A stretch of DNA of 64,000 nucleotides, taken from NCBI GenBank assembly GCA_038206355.1, contig JBBRAY010000012.1:1-64000 (forward strand), written 5' to 3'. The position numbers and the translations under genes were made by a program. Under the pieces are notes generated by a model. The model was given only the letters and a program-made list of their open reading frames with translations. It was not told the origin of the DNA and did not search any database. The stretch comes from JAPLDB01 sp038206355 (GTDB lineage: Bacteria > Bacteroidota > Bacteroidia > AKYH767-A > 2013-40CM-41-45). Positions 27,132 through 37,051 of the stretch are shown here, piece after piece; positions within the stretch are counted from its first letter, which is position 1; the number at the start of each line of letters is the position of its first letter.

Positions 27132-30100
27132 CTATTTATTCCCCTTCACGAAGCGGGCTTGTCTGGAACTTTTACCACCGTCATCTTGAAAGTTGATTTT
27201 CAAATTATATACTCCACTCTCCAGACTGTGAATATTTATCAAAATCTGATTTAAGCCTGATGATACATTCTGTTTTAGGAGCATTGCAGTCTGGCCAAGA
27301 CCATCTTCAATGGTGATGTCAAAAATCCCCTCGACGTGACTATTGAATTCAACATGCAATTGTTCATCGGCAGGATTCGGAAAAACATAAATATCATTGT
27401 CACCTTTATCAATTTTCACGGCAACAACATCGCTATGTGTGAATTGGCCGTTATAATCAACCTGGGTAAGGCGGTAATAGTTGATTCCGGTAAGCGGATT
27501 AGGATCAAAGTACTCATAATTCAAGGTGATATTGGAATTCCCTGCTCCTCTCACCTTTCCGATCGTTTCGAAAGAGAATCCATTTCTGCTTCGACCGATC
27601 TGGAAATGATCGTTATTGATTTCTGATGAAGTAATCCATGAGCACATAACTCCTGAATGTTTCTCTTCCGCTATAAATGAAACGAGTGTAATCGGCAATG
27701 GGTTCCCATATTGAACAGTGGCAAAGTCGGAGAAGTTGCTCATCGATGTTCTGATTGTTGATGCAGCAGAACTTGCTCCACTGCACAATCCATTTAACGC
27801 CCAGGCTCCTGTTCCTGTTGGTGTTCGTTTCATTACCGTCCATGCAAGGCCCACATCATTCGTATAACTGCGGTTATAGAGTGTTGTAGTATAAGTTCCT
27901 GTTGGTGAGCCCGTGCTGGCATCAATAGTCCAGTAGCCGTGATTGAATGCAGGAAAGAGAGAATAATTATTCGTCGGACATTCACTTGATACAGGTCCGT
28001 TTGGAACGCCGGCCCAACTACTAAAATAGCTTAAGAGATTATAGGATGATGAAGGTGGCGCAGTAAATGAGATGTTTGCACGTTCATATCCCATTGCTGC
28101 ATTTCCCACGGGAAAATCATAAGCAACGGCAGTGGTTCCGATGGCCCTTCTCAATCGTCCTTCTACGTAACTGGAAATATTTCCGGGTGATATACTTGCA
28201 GAAGCACTGTTCAGATCATTTACTTCAAGCGTCGCGCCGGTAATTATTTTTCCCAATGTAAGTGTAAGTGACCCGGCAGTTCCAATATTCATTGTGCTGT
28301 TGGCTCCGGTTAACGTAACTCCTGTTCCGGTATGATTCATTAATACATTGGTGAGCGTAATTGAGCCATTCGAATTGGTAAATGTCTGTGCTGCCGTTCC
28401 GTTAAATTCCAATGTACCTGTACCTATATTGCTGAATGTAGTGTTGCCGTTGAAGTTGTTAAAATTTCCTGCCAGCTTTATATATTTTCCGGAAGTATTA
28501 AAAATGCTGGTACCATTCGACGTCGTAAAGCTGCCTGCTATATCAAGGTCCTGGTTCAGGACGACACTTCCGCCGGCTTTATTGATCACCAGATTCGGGA
28601 AACGGTTACCTCCGGTTAAGCTGCCATTAATTGTTTGAACTGTTGATGGATTAATAAATTGAATTGTTGAAGTAGCTGCTGCATTCAAAGTACCATTGTT
28701 TGTATAGTCTCCGCAGATAGAAACGGTAACACCGGCATTGATGGTAAGTGTGGCTCCTGTGCTGATCACAAGATTTTTAACGGTCTGATTGGTAGCGATA
28801 ACGGGCTGGTTCACTGTTGAAGGAACCACGATAGCATCAATGCTGCAGGTCGGTATTGCACATCCGCCCCAGTTAGGCGCCTGAACCCAGTCGGTACTTA
28901 TACCTCCGCTCCAGGTAACGCTACCAGATGAAGGTGTGTAGTTGATTGGTGAACTTCCGAAATTCATTGTAAAGCCGGAAGTACTATTCGAAAAATTACT
29001 TACGTCCAATAAATAAACATCCCCTGCAGTAACGGGAAGTGAAGCATCATAAGCTGCGCCAAAACCCGGGTATGCAGGAGGTGAAGTTCCGGCTGTGCTG
29101 TAAATCCCTGTTACGCCGAGATAACTGTAATTGCAACGAACAGGCGCAGCACTTGAGGCAATGGCTGCGCAGGTAGTTGCGCCGCTTCCGCCGATTTTCC
29201 AAAGTGCAAAATCGTAATCTGTACCAACGGTACTTGGCGCACCGGGCCAGTCGTTTGGAATAATATTAAAAGTTAAGGTTCCGTTTGCGCCGATATTAAT
29301 CTGGTAAAATGCTGATCCGCGCTCACCGCTTAATAGACAATTGGAGCCACCTCCCGGAAAGTCACAGATATTTCCGAAAGCCTGCCATCCCGGGTCTCCT
29401 ACGGTAATTGTAGAATTACAAACGGGATTAGGTGTGGCACATTCCTGTCCGTAAGCTGGAGGTATGCTTTGCGTGGCAGGGTCTATTACAATGATTCCGA
29501 ATGACCCTGTTAAATTGCTGTAGCCATCAACAACGATGTAATATGTAGCTCCGGCTGTGAGGCCTGTAAGAATTAATTCGGAGTTGTAATTCAGGGTGCT
29601 GCCGCAAGCCGGCGCATCATCATTACAATTTACATAGGTCATCGCTGCACCGCATGGACCGCTGTAAACTGCTATCTGGGAATTTGTGAGTGATCCCGGA
29701 GATGTTCTGATTCTTAACTGTCCGGAGGCCGGGGCAACGACACTATACCAAACGGAATTAATGGTATTGGGTGTCAGCCAGCATGGGTGAGTTGCAGGTT
29801 CTCCTGTACCCCCGCTGCAATTATTATTTCCTTGTGCATAAACTCCAAGCGCAAGTGGGACGGCATTGCAGGGAAGGTCATTTGCAGGTCCTGAGCCGTA
29901 GGAAATGATATTAATATTATACACTGCACTCGTTGGAGGCGCCCAGGTATCTACTATAATGTAATAAGTTCCTGCAGCAGGAAGAACAACGCTGCCGGTA
30001 AGTGTTCCGGAAGTAGCTCCTCCGTTATTTGCAAGGCAAACAGTACCACCTGATCCCGGACAACCCTGATAAACCTGGTATCCGATATAGTTGGTGCTGG

Positions 30101-31577
30101 TTCCCGAAAGTGTAATGCCAATACATTCGGGGCCTGATGCGATATATCTGTAAACTTTATCTTCTCCCGATTCATAAAAAGATCCGCATGAACCCAGACT
30201 TGCATTTGAGTAATCATTTCCGAAGCATGCTGTTGTTTCTCCGGACAATGAAAAAGGAAGTGCCGGAATAGAGTACGGATTTCCGCAGGTGATACCCGGC
30301 GCAACACCGGTGGGATTACTGATGCTAATGTTGTATGATGGAATACAATATGGTGATGCAAACTGATCAACAACGAGGTAGTAGGTTAATCCTGCGATCA
30401 GGTTTGCGCAGAGACTTTGATTCCCATCGCTGCTCTGAGAATAACCAACACAGGTGCCGGGCGTGCCGCTGCAACTGCTTACCATCGGGCATCCCTGAAA
30501 TAAAGTAATTCCCACCCATGTGCTGAGACTGGTTACTGTAATTGTAGATGTCCCATTAAGGGCGGGGACGAAAACGAAGACTTCATCCTCTGCAGTAGTA
30601 TAAGAGGGACTTCCGCAAGAGGCAGAATTTGTTGACGTGATGTCATCAACTTTACCACATGTAGTCCGGTTGATACTTGTATAAGGTAATGACGGAACGG
30701 CAATTGTTCCGGTTCCTGTTGAGCAGCCGCCCGCTACTACAGGAGCTGATATCGTGAGATTGCTGAAAGCATTACAAAATGGCGTGCTCCATGAATCCAG
30801 AACGAGATAGTAGGTAACGCCGGCCTGCAAACAAACTGCAAGTGTTTTATTTCCTGTGGAACTCTGGCTATTGGCGACACACGTTCCGCCCTGGCCGAGT
30901 AAAGGACAACCATTGTAAAGCATGAGCGCAGTGTAAGAACCGGTTGATGTGAGATTAATGGTTACTGTTCCTGTAGTTGCAGGAGTAAAAATATAAACGC
31001 GGTCTTCGCCGGTAAAATAAAAAGTACTTCCACAAATATTCGTGTTGGCCGCTGTAAGATCATCGCCGGCCCCACAGGTTGTTCCTGCTCCTGATGCATA
31101 TGGTAGTGAAACAACGTTGGTAACACCACCACCAAGATTTCCCGGACAAGAAAGTGGCGCTGCATATTTATAAACCATTGTTCCGAGGTTTGCACCGGTA
31201 GCCTGACATGAAAATAAATTTATAAGTACCCGGTAGTTTGCTGTGGTAACGCACGTCCATGTCAGCGACGACTGCAATCCACAGTAGTCATCATTATATC
31301 CTCCGGCATAGATTCCGGCATTATCCAGAAGGGTGATTTGTGTGTCAAAAGCACTGTTACCTCCGTCGGCAATGCAAAAGGAAAAATAATATGTACGGCC
31401 GGCAGTTGCTGCAAAGGAATAGTAAGTGCCCGCCGGAACTGCTGCTGTACCTGCACTGCTCCATGCCACGCCGGGAACAATAACACCACCGTTAGAACCT
31501 CCTGAACATTGGGCAAATAAATTAAATGTTGAAACTGTGAAAAGAAGAAAAAAAGAATAATGTAAAACTCTTTTCAT
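27132..31577 (-). CDS. Very large type IX-secreted surface protein with repeated pre-peptidase-like domains
   Basis: 1481 residues from the ATG at 31577, where the signal peptide MKRVLHYSFFLLFTVSTFN begins; an ATG at 31625 adds a non-signal extension. After a first beta-rich domain (about 20-150) come four related beta-sandwich units of about 130 residues. Each has a disulphide-prone cysteine pair, a core such as GEDRVYIFTPATTGTVTINL, and a C-terminal strand like GVTYYLVLDSWSTPFCN. A longer unit and an autotransporter-like Ser/Thr/Asn-rich stretch (about 870-1250) follow. The C-terminus ends in FPNPADEQLHVEFN...ESGVYNLKINFQD, a type A sorting domain. Adhesin or scaffold role is likely; no catalytic motif is seen. 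Confidence 0.85.
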   Translation of the reverse strand: MKRVLHYSFFLLFTVSTFNLFAQCSGGSNGGVIVPGVAWSSAGTAAVPAGTYYSFAATAGRTYYFSFCIADGGNSAFDTQITLLDNAGIYAGGYNDDYCGLQSSLTWTCVTTANYRVLINLFSCQATGANLGTMVYKYAAPLSCPGNLGGGVTNVVSLPYASGAGTTCGAGDDLTAANTNICGSTFYFTGEDRVYIFTPATTGTVTINLTSTGSYTALMLYNGCPLLGQGGTCVANSQSSTGNKTLAVCLQAGVTYYLVLDSWSTPFCNAFSNLTISAPVVAGGCSTGTGTIAVPSLPYTSINRTTCGKVDDITSTNSASCGSPSYTTAEDEVFVFVPALNGTSTITVTSLSTWVGITLFQGCPMVSSCSGTPGTCVGYSQSSDGNQSLCANLIAGLTYYLVVDQFASPYCIPSYNISISNPTGVAPGITCGNPYSIPALPFSLSGETTACFGNDYSNASLGSCGSFYESGEDKVYRYIASGPECIGITLSGTSTNYIGYQVYQGCPGSGGTVCLANNGGATSGTLTGSVVLPAAGTYYIIVDTWAPPTSAVYNINIISYGSGPANDLPCNAVPLALGVYAQGNNNCSGGTGEPATHPCWLTPNTINSVWYSVVAPASGQLRIRTSPGSLTNSQIAVYSGPCGAAMTYVNCNDDAPACGSTLNYNSELILTGLTAGATYYIVVDGYSNLTGSFGIIVIDPATQSIPPAYGQECATPNPVCNSTITVGDPGWQAFGNICDFPGGGSNCLLSGERGSAFYQINIGANGTLTFNIIPNDWPGAPSTVGTDYDFALWKIGGSGATTCAAIASSAAPVRCNYSYLGVTGIYSTAGTSPPAYPGFGAAYDASLPVTAGDVYLLDVSNFSNSTSGFTMNFGSSPINYTPSSGSVTWSGGISTDWVQAPNWGGCAIPTCSIDAIVVPSTVNQPVIATNQTVKNLVISTGATLTINAGVTVSICGDYTNNGTLNAAATSTIQFINPSTVQTINGSLTGGNRFPNLVINKAGGSVVLNQDLDIAGSFTTSNGTSIFNTSGKYIKLAGNFNNFNGNTTFSNIGTGTLEFNGTAAQTFTNSNGSITLTNVLMNHTGTGVTLTGANSTMNIGTAGSLTLTLGKIITGATLEVNDLNSASASISPGNISSYVEGRLRRAIGTTAVAYDFPVGNAAMGYERANISFTAPPSSSYNLLSYFSSWAGVPNGPVSSECPTNNYSLFPAFNHGYWTIDASTGSPTGTYTTTLYNRSYTNDVGLAWTVMKRTPTGTGAWALNGLCSGASSAASTIRTSMSNFSDFATVQYGNPLPITLVSFIAEEKHSGVMCSWITSSEINNDHFQIGRSRNGFSFETIGKVRGAGNSNITLNYEYFDPNPLTGINYYRLTQVDYNGQFTHSDVVAVKIDKGDNDIYVFPNPADEQLHVEFNSHVEGIFDITIEDGLGQTAMLLKQNVSSGLNQILINIHSLESGVYNLKINFQDDGGKSSRQARFVKGNK

Positions 31578-31666
31578 AATAAAATCAATAAACCATTCAG
31601 TAAATGTATTAAAAAAACATACCAATAATGAACAATATATTCGAATATGGGCTTCCTGTGACCTGC

Positions 31667-32233
31667 TTAAAATCCAACATTCGTCCTGAATAGCTTAACG
31701 GCAATGGCCAGTAATATTATTCCGAACACTTTTCTAAGGATACTGATGCCGGCAACACCCAGAATTTTTTCCACACGAAAAAGATTCCTCAATACAAGAA
31801 AAACAGGAATGAGATTGATGATGATACCAATGATGATGGTAGGAATATCGTAAACAGCACGCAATGAAAGCAAGGTGGTCATGGTTCCTGTTCCTGCAAT
31901 TAGCGGAAATGCGACCGGGACGATTGAAGCTGTTTCAGGAATGTCATCTTTGTAAAGTTTAATTCCAAGAATCATTTCGAGGGCGAGGAAAAATAAAACA
32001 AGGGATCCGGCAATGGCAAATGAATGTACATCAACGCCGATAAAATTCAGTATCGTTTCACCTAAAAATAAGAATCCGACCATGATCAGCAACGATACCA
32101 ATGTTGCTTGTGCAGATTTAATTCTTCCTGCCTTCCTTTTTACTTCAAGCAATACCGGAATTGATCCGACTACGTCAATTACAGCAAACAGAATTGCGGA
32201 AACGGTAAGTATATCCCTTAGGTTTAAAGTCAT
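31667..32233 (-). CDS. MarC-family inner-membrane protein
   Basis: 188 residues with six membrane segments. The family motifs are FAVIDVVGSIPVLL in the first helix and PVAFPLIAGTGTMTTLLSL near the middle, the conserved P-L-x-x-G-P/T-G loop. MarC proteins were once thought to confer multiple antibiotic resistance; that has not held up and the transported substrate, if any, is unknown. Begins 19 bases after the deiminase stop on the same strand. Confidence 0.88.
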   Translation of the reverse strand: MTLNLRDILTVSAILFAVIDVVGSIPVLLEVKRKAGRIKSAQATLVSLLIMVGFLFLGETILNFIGVDVHSFAIAGSLVLFFLALEMILGIKLYKDDIPETASIVPVAFPLIAGTGTMTTLLSLRAVYDIPTIIIGIIINLIPVFLVLRNLFRVEKILGVAGISILRKVFGIILLAIAVKLFRTNVGF

Positions 32234-32252
32234 AAAATATTATTTATTTATT

Positions 32253-33983
32253 TCATCTCACAATTAGTTTTCCCGTGTCTTTCCTGTCATCAATTTTCAT
32301 TTCTAAAAAATAAATACCCGGAGAAAGCGCACTGGCGTCAATATAAATAAATTGTTCACCGGTTTTTATGATACCCTGATAAACAGACCGGACCTTTCTT
32401 CCGGTAACATCTGACAAATCAAGTGAACCCAACGATTCCCTGTTTACACTTATTGAAACAGTTGCAAAGTTTGTTGCCGGATTCGGAAATGGAATGCCAA
32501 GTTTAAAGTCTGCAATGCTGTTGCTGTTAATTCCAACTGTAGACAATACATTGAACTTCCAGTATCCTGCCGGTGCCGGCATCGGACGTACCTGCGTTTT
32601 ACCTGATACTGATGTTGCTTCAATATAATAATAAACCGTTGAACCGGCCGCATGTGCAGGGATGTATCCTGTCCAGTGAATGCCATCAGCAGAAGTCATA
32701 GATGCTGTTGCATAAGCCATGATTGTATCGGTGCGGAAATACAATGATGCAGAAGCTATGGTGGAGCGGTGTTTAATCAATGCGTCAACCTGATACGGAT
32801 TTGTAGCGTCATAAGTATCATGAAGTGCCTGATGAGAAATTAATAACGGATCTGCGGCAGCCACTTCTTTTGTGATGCAATGGATTGCCCCAAGAGAAGG
32901 AATGATTGCATTGCAATTTATTCCTACAACATTATAACCCGGCAATGCTTCTCTGTAAATGCGTAATGCAGTCGTGTCGTGTTGCAGGGCATAGGTTGGT
33001 ACGATAACCGTTTTATTTACAAAAACAGAATTGGTATAGGTGCGGTAATCGCCACCATTATTTGGATAATTTCCTCCGGCATCGGGCGGACTGGGGATGC
33101 GCACAACTTTATAAGGCGTTCCAAATACTGAATTGTAATTGTTGAGTACAAAGTTCAGGTTGGCCTCTATTTGCGGGCCATCGGCAATGCCCTGAGGATA
33201 TTCCGCCATCAGAATTGTTTCTTCATCGAGGAGTTTCATGTGCATGTCAATGTGATGGATAGCATCATAAGGAAGTGTTTCCATTTTTATGTAGCGGTCA
33301 ATGCCCATGAATTTTTTTAAGGTTGTATCAATCTGAGCAATGGTTTTGGTCGGGTTTTCATTGAGTATAAGTTTGGATGAAAATGCTGTTCCAAAACCAT
33401 CAACCATAAAATTTCCTCCGGTATGAATGAGGTCGTAAGGCGAAGCGGACATTTCATACATAGGCAAACCGGTATAACGCATGATTCCTGAAGGCATGGT
33501 ATCGTCTTTAGGTCGCGGTCGGTTATAAATCCAGTCAATCAAAGCCAGTGAATCCACATCGTCGGTATAAATATTCCATGGGCCGTAGTCACGGCACCAT
33601 ATTGAATTGAAAGGAACCAACAGGTAATGAACGTTAGTCAAAGGAACGCCATTGGAATTGAGATAACTGATCACTGTATTTGAATCGCTGCATATAATAT
33701 AAACCTGAGTTTCAGTTTGCGAATAGCGCACAATGTCTTTCAATATGGTTGTATAGCTTGTCCATGCAATGATGAGTGCATCAATCTCTTCCCATTCTGC
33801 GCCGGCACGAACAGGGGAAACGGGAGGCGTTGTGATTCCGGATGTAACCTGGTTTTGCGGATAGTTGCGGAGGTATTCTCCCATCTGCGATTTTTCCGTT
33901 TCAGTCATTCTGTGAGAGAATGGCTGCGCAAAAAGAGAAAGGGATAGCAGGAAGAAAAATGGAAGTACTATTTTTTTCATCAT
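32253..33983 (-). CDS. Secreted Porphyromonas-type peptidylarginine deiminase homologue with type IX sorting domain
   Basis: 576 residues. Signal peptide KKIVLPFFFLLSLSLFAQ, then a guanidino-modifying domain (PF04371, about 40-390). Catalytic positions all present: D132 in WCRDYGPW, H244 and D246 in HHIDMHM, N318 in YRTYTNSV and nucleophile C369 in GAIHCITKE. INYNRPRPKDD-like sequence (YNRPRPKDD, R155 and R157) matches the arginine pair with which P. gingivalis PPAD holds the C-terminal carboxylate of its substrate; agmatine deiminases lack it. A beta-sandwich (about 400-480) and a sorting domain (FPNPATNFATVSIS...GIYFLEMKI) follow. Predicted to convert peptide arginine to citrulline at the cell surface. 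Agmatine deiminase is the alternative but such enzymes are cytoplasmic. Confidence 0.82.
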   Translation of the reverse strand: MMKKIVLPFFFLLSLSLFAQPFSHRMTETEKSQMGEYLRNYPQNQVTSGITTPPVSPVRAGAEWEEIDALIIAWTSYTTILKDIVRYSQTETQVYIICSDSNTVISYLNSNGVPLTNVHYLLVPFNSIWCRDYGPWNIYTDDVDSLALIDWIYNRPRPKDDTMPSGIMRYTGLPMYEMSASPYDLIHTGGNFMVDGFGTAFSSKLILNENPTKTIAQIDTTLKKFMGIDRYIKMETLPYDAIHHIDMHMKLLDEETILMAEYPQGIADGPQIEANLNFVLNNYNSVFGTPYKVVRIPSPPDAGGNYPNNGGDYRTYTNSVFVNKTVIVPTYALQHDTTALRIYREALPGYNVVGINCNAIIPSLGAIHCITKEVAAADPLLISHQALHDTYDATNPYQVDALIKHRSTIASASLYFRTDTIMAYATASMTSADGIHWTGYIPAHAAGSTVYYYIEATSVSGKTQVRPMPAPAGYWKFNVLSTVGINSNSIADFKLGIPFPNPATNFATVSISVNRESLGSLDLSDVTGRKVRSVYQGIIKTGEQFIYIDASALSPGIYFLEMKIDDRKDTGKLIVR

Positions 33984-34006
33984 CAGGTTATTTCAGGTTT
34001 TCGAAA

Positions 34007-34795
34007 CTACAATTTTATGGTGAAGTGGTCAGCGTCTTCAAGGAATGGAAGGTGCTTGCGAAAGTCCACGAGTTCAGTTTTGATTAAAGTTACAGTTTCA
34101 ATACTTTCTTCATGGGGATTGATGCCACTGATAATTTCTCCCTTGCAATTGATAATGGCTGATTCACCTGAATGATAAACGTCGTTGCCGTCATTGCCAA
34201 TCCTGTTTAAGCCTGCAACATAACACTGGTTTTCGATGGCACGTGCGATCAGCAATTGATTCCAGGCGGTTATTCTTCTTTCGGGCCAGTTGGCAACATA
34301 AATGAGCAAGTCATAGTCAGCAGCTTTCGTTCTTCTGCTCCAGACAGGAAATCTGAGGTCGAAACATATTAGGGGTAAAATTTTCCAGCCTTTATATTCA
34401 ATGATCTGTTTGTCTTTTCCGGGGGTATAAGTTTTTTCTTCATGGGCCAGCCGGAATAAATGTCTTTTATCGTAATGCAAAAAAGATCCGTCCGGATTCA
34501 TCCAGATGAGGCGGTTGAAGAAACTTCCATTTTCGGAAATGATGAGGCTGCCTGTTACTACGCAATTTTTTTCCTTTGCTTTTTCTTTCATCCAGGTGAT
34601 GGCATCTCCGTTCATGGGCTGCGCCATTGCAGCGGCATTCATGGTAAATCCTGTGCTGAACATTTCAGGTAGGATGATGAGGTCTGTCTCTTCATTTATT
34701 CCCGATATTTTTTCCGAAAACATCAGCAGGTTTGCCGCTGCATTTTCCCAGTGAAGCGCAGATTGAATAAGTGTAATTTTTAGCTGTTCTGACAT
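34007..34795 (-). CDS. Omega-amidase / nitrilase-superfamily amidohydrolase (YafV-like)
   Basis: 262 residues of the carbon-nitrogen hydrolase superfamily. The catalytic triad is visible as E44 (LPEMFSTGF), K110 (YDKRHLF) and C144 (PLICFDLRFPVW). The short length and the FDLRFPVW context fit omega-amidase, which hydrolyses alpha-ketoglutaramate or ketosuccinamate to the 2-oxoacid and ammonia. Cytoplasmic; no signal peptide. Lies 23 bases upstream of the deiminase on the same strand, but a functional link is not evident. Confidence 0.85.
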   Translation of the reverse strand: MSEQLKITLIQSALHWENAAANLLMFSEKISGINEETDLIILPEMFSTGFTMNAAAMAQPMNGDAITWMKEKAKEKNCVVTGSLIISENGSFFNRLIWMNPDGSFLHYDKRHLFRLAHEEKTYTPGKDKQIIEYKGWKILPLICFDLRFPVWSRRTKAADYDLLIYVANWPERRITAWNQLLIARAIENQCYVAGLNRIGNDGNDVYHSGESAIINCKGEIISGINPHEESIETVTLIKTELVDFRKHLPFLEDADHFTIKL

Positions 34796-34870
34796 CAGTC
34801 AATTACAAAAGACGAAGATCGAAAAAAAGATGAAGCGGTTAAGGCCGATTTGTTCTTTCTTTGCCCGGAG

Positions 34871-35959
34871 ATGAAAGTACTTCATTTAAGTTCGGAAAAA
34901 AGCTGGCGCGGAGGTGAACAGCAAATGGCTTACCTCATTGAGGAGCTTCAGAAATCCGGCGTCACATCACATGCTGCCGTAAGGAAGGACTCTGCATTTG
35001 AAAGGTGGTGTGCGGAGAAGAAAATTCCGTTTACGTCGCTTGGCTTTAAGAATGATTTTGATTTTTCTTCTGCTTTTTCCCTGATGAAATATTGTAAAAA
35101 TGAAAAAGTGGATGTCATTCATTTGCATTCATCACGCAGTCATGGTATAGCTGTATTTGCTGCTGCGCTTGGAAACAGGGTCCCTCTTGTATTGTCGCGG
35201 CGTGTTGACTTTCCATTGAAAAAAAATTTTCTTTCTCAATGGAAGTACAATCACCGGGCGATTAAAAAAGTTATTTGCGTCTCCGATAGGATCAAAGAGA
35301 TCGTTGGCTCAGCGATTAAGCATCCGGAGCGATGTATAACGGTATACGACGGAATTGATCTGCACCGATTTGAAGGTAAAGGAAAGCGGGGAACGCTGCG
35401 AAAGGAATTCGGAATAGATTCCGATGTATATCTGATCGGCAACATCGCTGCCATTGCTCCGCATAAAGATTACTTCACATTTCTTAAAACGGTAAAATTA
35501 CTTTCAGGAAAAACGAAAGCAAAATTTCTCATTGCAGGGGAAGGTCCAATGCGTGGAGAAATTGAAAGAGCAATTCATGAGATGAATCTGCAGAATGACG
35601 TCATCCTTCTTGGTTTCAGAAATGACATTGAAAATGTTTTTGCAGACCTTGATGTATTGCTTTATACGTCGAAGGAAGAAGGCCTCGGTTCTACTTTGCT
35701 TGATGCAATGGCCAATGGACTGCCTGTTGTGACTACTGAGGCGGGAGGGATTCCGGAAATTGTTAAAAACGGATTCAACGGATTAACTGCTCCTGTCGGG
35801 GATTCCCAAATGCTTGCCGGGCTGGTAATGAAAATGCTCAGTGAGAATGCGCTGCGGGAAAGAATAATTCAAGATGCGAAAGTTTTTGTAAAAGGTTTTT
35901 CAGTGGAGATAATGGCCGGAAAAACCCTCGCCGTTTACAATGAAATACTCAAGAGATAG
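34871..35959 (+). CDS. Glycosyltransferase family 4 (GT-B fold)
   Basis: 362 residues from the ATG at 34871 (MKVLHLSSEKSWRGGEQQM), where the first Rossmann strand and donor-loop glycines begin; an ATG at 34850 adds seven residues. The N-terminal lobe contains IHLHSSRSHGIAVFAAALG and the C-terminal lobe FLIAGEGPMRGEIERAI, YTSKEEGLGSTLLDAMANGLPVV and TEAGGIPEIV. The last holds the GT4 EGxG...E pair for nucleotide-sugar binding. Probably adds a sugar to lipid-linked glycan; donor and acceptor unknown. Monocistronic. Confidence 0.88.
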   Translation: MKVLHLSSEKSWRGGEQQMAYLIEELQKSGVTSHAAVRKDSAFERWCAEKKIPFTSLGFKNDFDFSSAFSLMKYCKNEKVDVIHLHSSRSHGIAVFAAALGNRVPLVLSRRVDFPLKKNFLSQWKYNHRAIKKVICVSDRIKEIVGSAIKHPERCITVYDGIDLHRFEGKGKRGTLRKEFGIDSDVYLIGNIAAIAPHKDYFTFLKTVKLLSGKTKAKFLIAGEGPMRGEIERAIHEMNLQNDVILLGFRNDIENVFADLDVLLYTSKEEGLGSTLLDAMANGLPVVTTEAGGIPEIVKNGFNGLTAPVGDSQMLAGLVMKMLSENALRERIIQDAKVFVKGFSVEIMAGKTLAVYNEILKR

Positions 35960-35998
35960 ATTGAAAATCCAATTACAATTACGGCAGTGCAAATAATT

Positions 35999-36544
35999 CT
36001 ATGGCCCAATTTGTTTTAATTCTTTTTTAAAGCGGTTGTGATTTATTTTCAGCAGACTTCTTCTGTAGAATAGGAATAACTGACGTTTAGAAGAAAATGC
36101 CTGAAAGTATTGCATCATGCATATGCTGACTACACTGCTTATCCCCAAACCTTCAGCGCATATCAGGCATGCAGGTCCCCATATTCCTAATTGTCCGGCG
36201 GACTGCATATTGCTGCCGGCGATTTCTACAAATAATGGATTGAATAGTGAGTAGATCAGTATGAATAATGCAAATCCGATGAATGAAACTGCACCCAGTA
36301 TAAAAGTGAATGCCATTCCTTCTAAATATTCCATCCTGACTTTTTTTACTCTGATCAGTTCGTACAGCGCCATGTAGGTTATGAAGAAATACAAAAAGTA
36401 ATTCAGGAATCTAAATTCCGGAATGTGGGCATAGCCGAGCGTTTTCATAATCATAAAATAAAATATATAAACAGCGGTTGCCGCAAGGGCATATTTTAAG
36501 AGCACATTTTTCTTTACGGTTAGTGGTTTCATTTTGGGTATCAT
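35999..36544 (-). CDS. Four-helix membrane protein (DUF4199-like)
   Basis: 181 residues with four predicted membrane helices (about 15-33, 43-60, 75-100, 125-145) and a basic C-terminal tail (RRSLLKINHNRFKKELK). Layout and the MEYLEGMAFTFILGAVSFIGFA region resemble the DUF4199 family of Bacteroidota membrane proteins, but I hold that assignment loosely. Alternative start at the second Met (M5). No operon partner; the 1-kb repeat-rich spacer lies upstream. Confidence 0.55.
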   Translation of the reverse strand: MIPKMKPLTVKKNVLLKYALAATAVYIFYFMIMKTLGYAHIPEFRFLNYFLYFFITYMALYELIRVKKVRMEYLEGMAFTFILGAVSFIGFALFILIYSLFNPLFVEIAGSNMQSAGQLGIWGPACLICAEGLGISSVVSICMMQYFQAFSSKRQLFLFYRRSLLKINHNRFKKELKQIGP

Positions 36545-36555
36545 TTAAATGTTGA

Positions 36556-36641
36556 TTTAATCCGCCTTCGCATCCGCTACGGCGGACAAGAAGGCTCGGT
36601 TAATTCCACGGGGATTGCCCTGAGGTTAATACCATTTTATT
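36556..36641. repeat. Dispersed intergenic repeat, copy A
   Basis: Begins TTTAATCCGCCTTC, contains the inverted pair TCCGC/GCGGA, continues GAAGGCTCGGTTAATTCC and ends GAGGTTAATACCATTTTATT. The same start and end occur in copy B at 37052-37178. Confidence 0.6.
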
Positions 36642-37051
36642 CTGAAAATCATTTAATGCATATGGTGGTGTTTTGATTTCGATTTGTGGTGTCTGCGGCT
36701 TTGCCACTTGCGATCGGCGTGGGTTAGCCAAAAAAAGGAGAAAATAATTACTAAGGCGAATGTTAGAAAATCATCCATGACGTTTAATTTTAAAGGTTAT
36801 CTGATCTGAATACTTGACTTATAATAAGTCAGAATTTTATTGATGTTATTTTAAATTAAGTTAGAAGAACAATTGAATGTATTGTTCCTTTTGCAATCAG
36901 CAGGCCGTAGTTTCAGTATTTAAAACGGATCAAAAACAGAGAATTGGTGGTTTTAATCAGGAATAGTTGGGAAATTTTATTCCCTGTGGTGTGAGGTAAT
37001 TCCCGTATTCAAAATGGCTTTATTATTTTGAAATAATACTGTCCGACTAAA

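Noticed and set aside
27036..27254. 72-codon + strand frame upstream of the Ton operon
   Set aside because: Overlaps the C-terminal sorting domain of the large surface protein and has no recognisable features.
29954..30373. 139-codon minus-strand frame inside the large surface protein
   Set aside because: Same strand, different frame, within repeated domains; a product of biased codon use.
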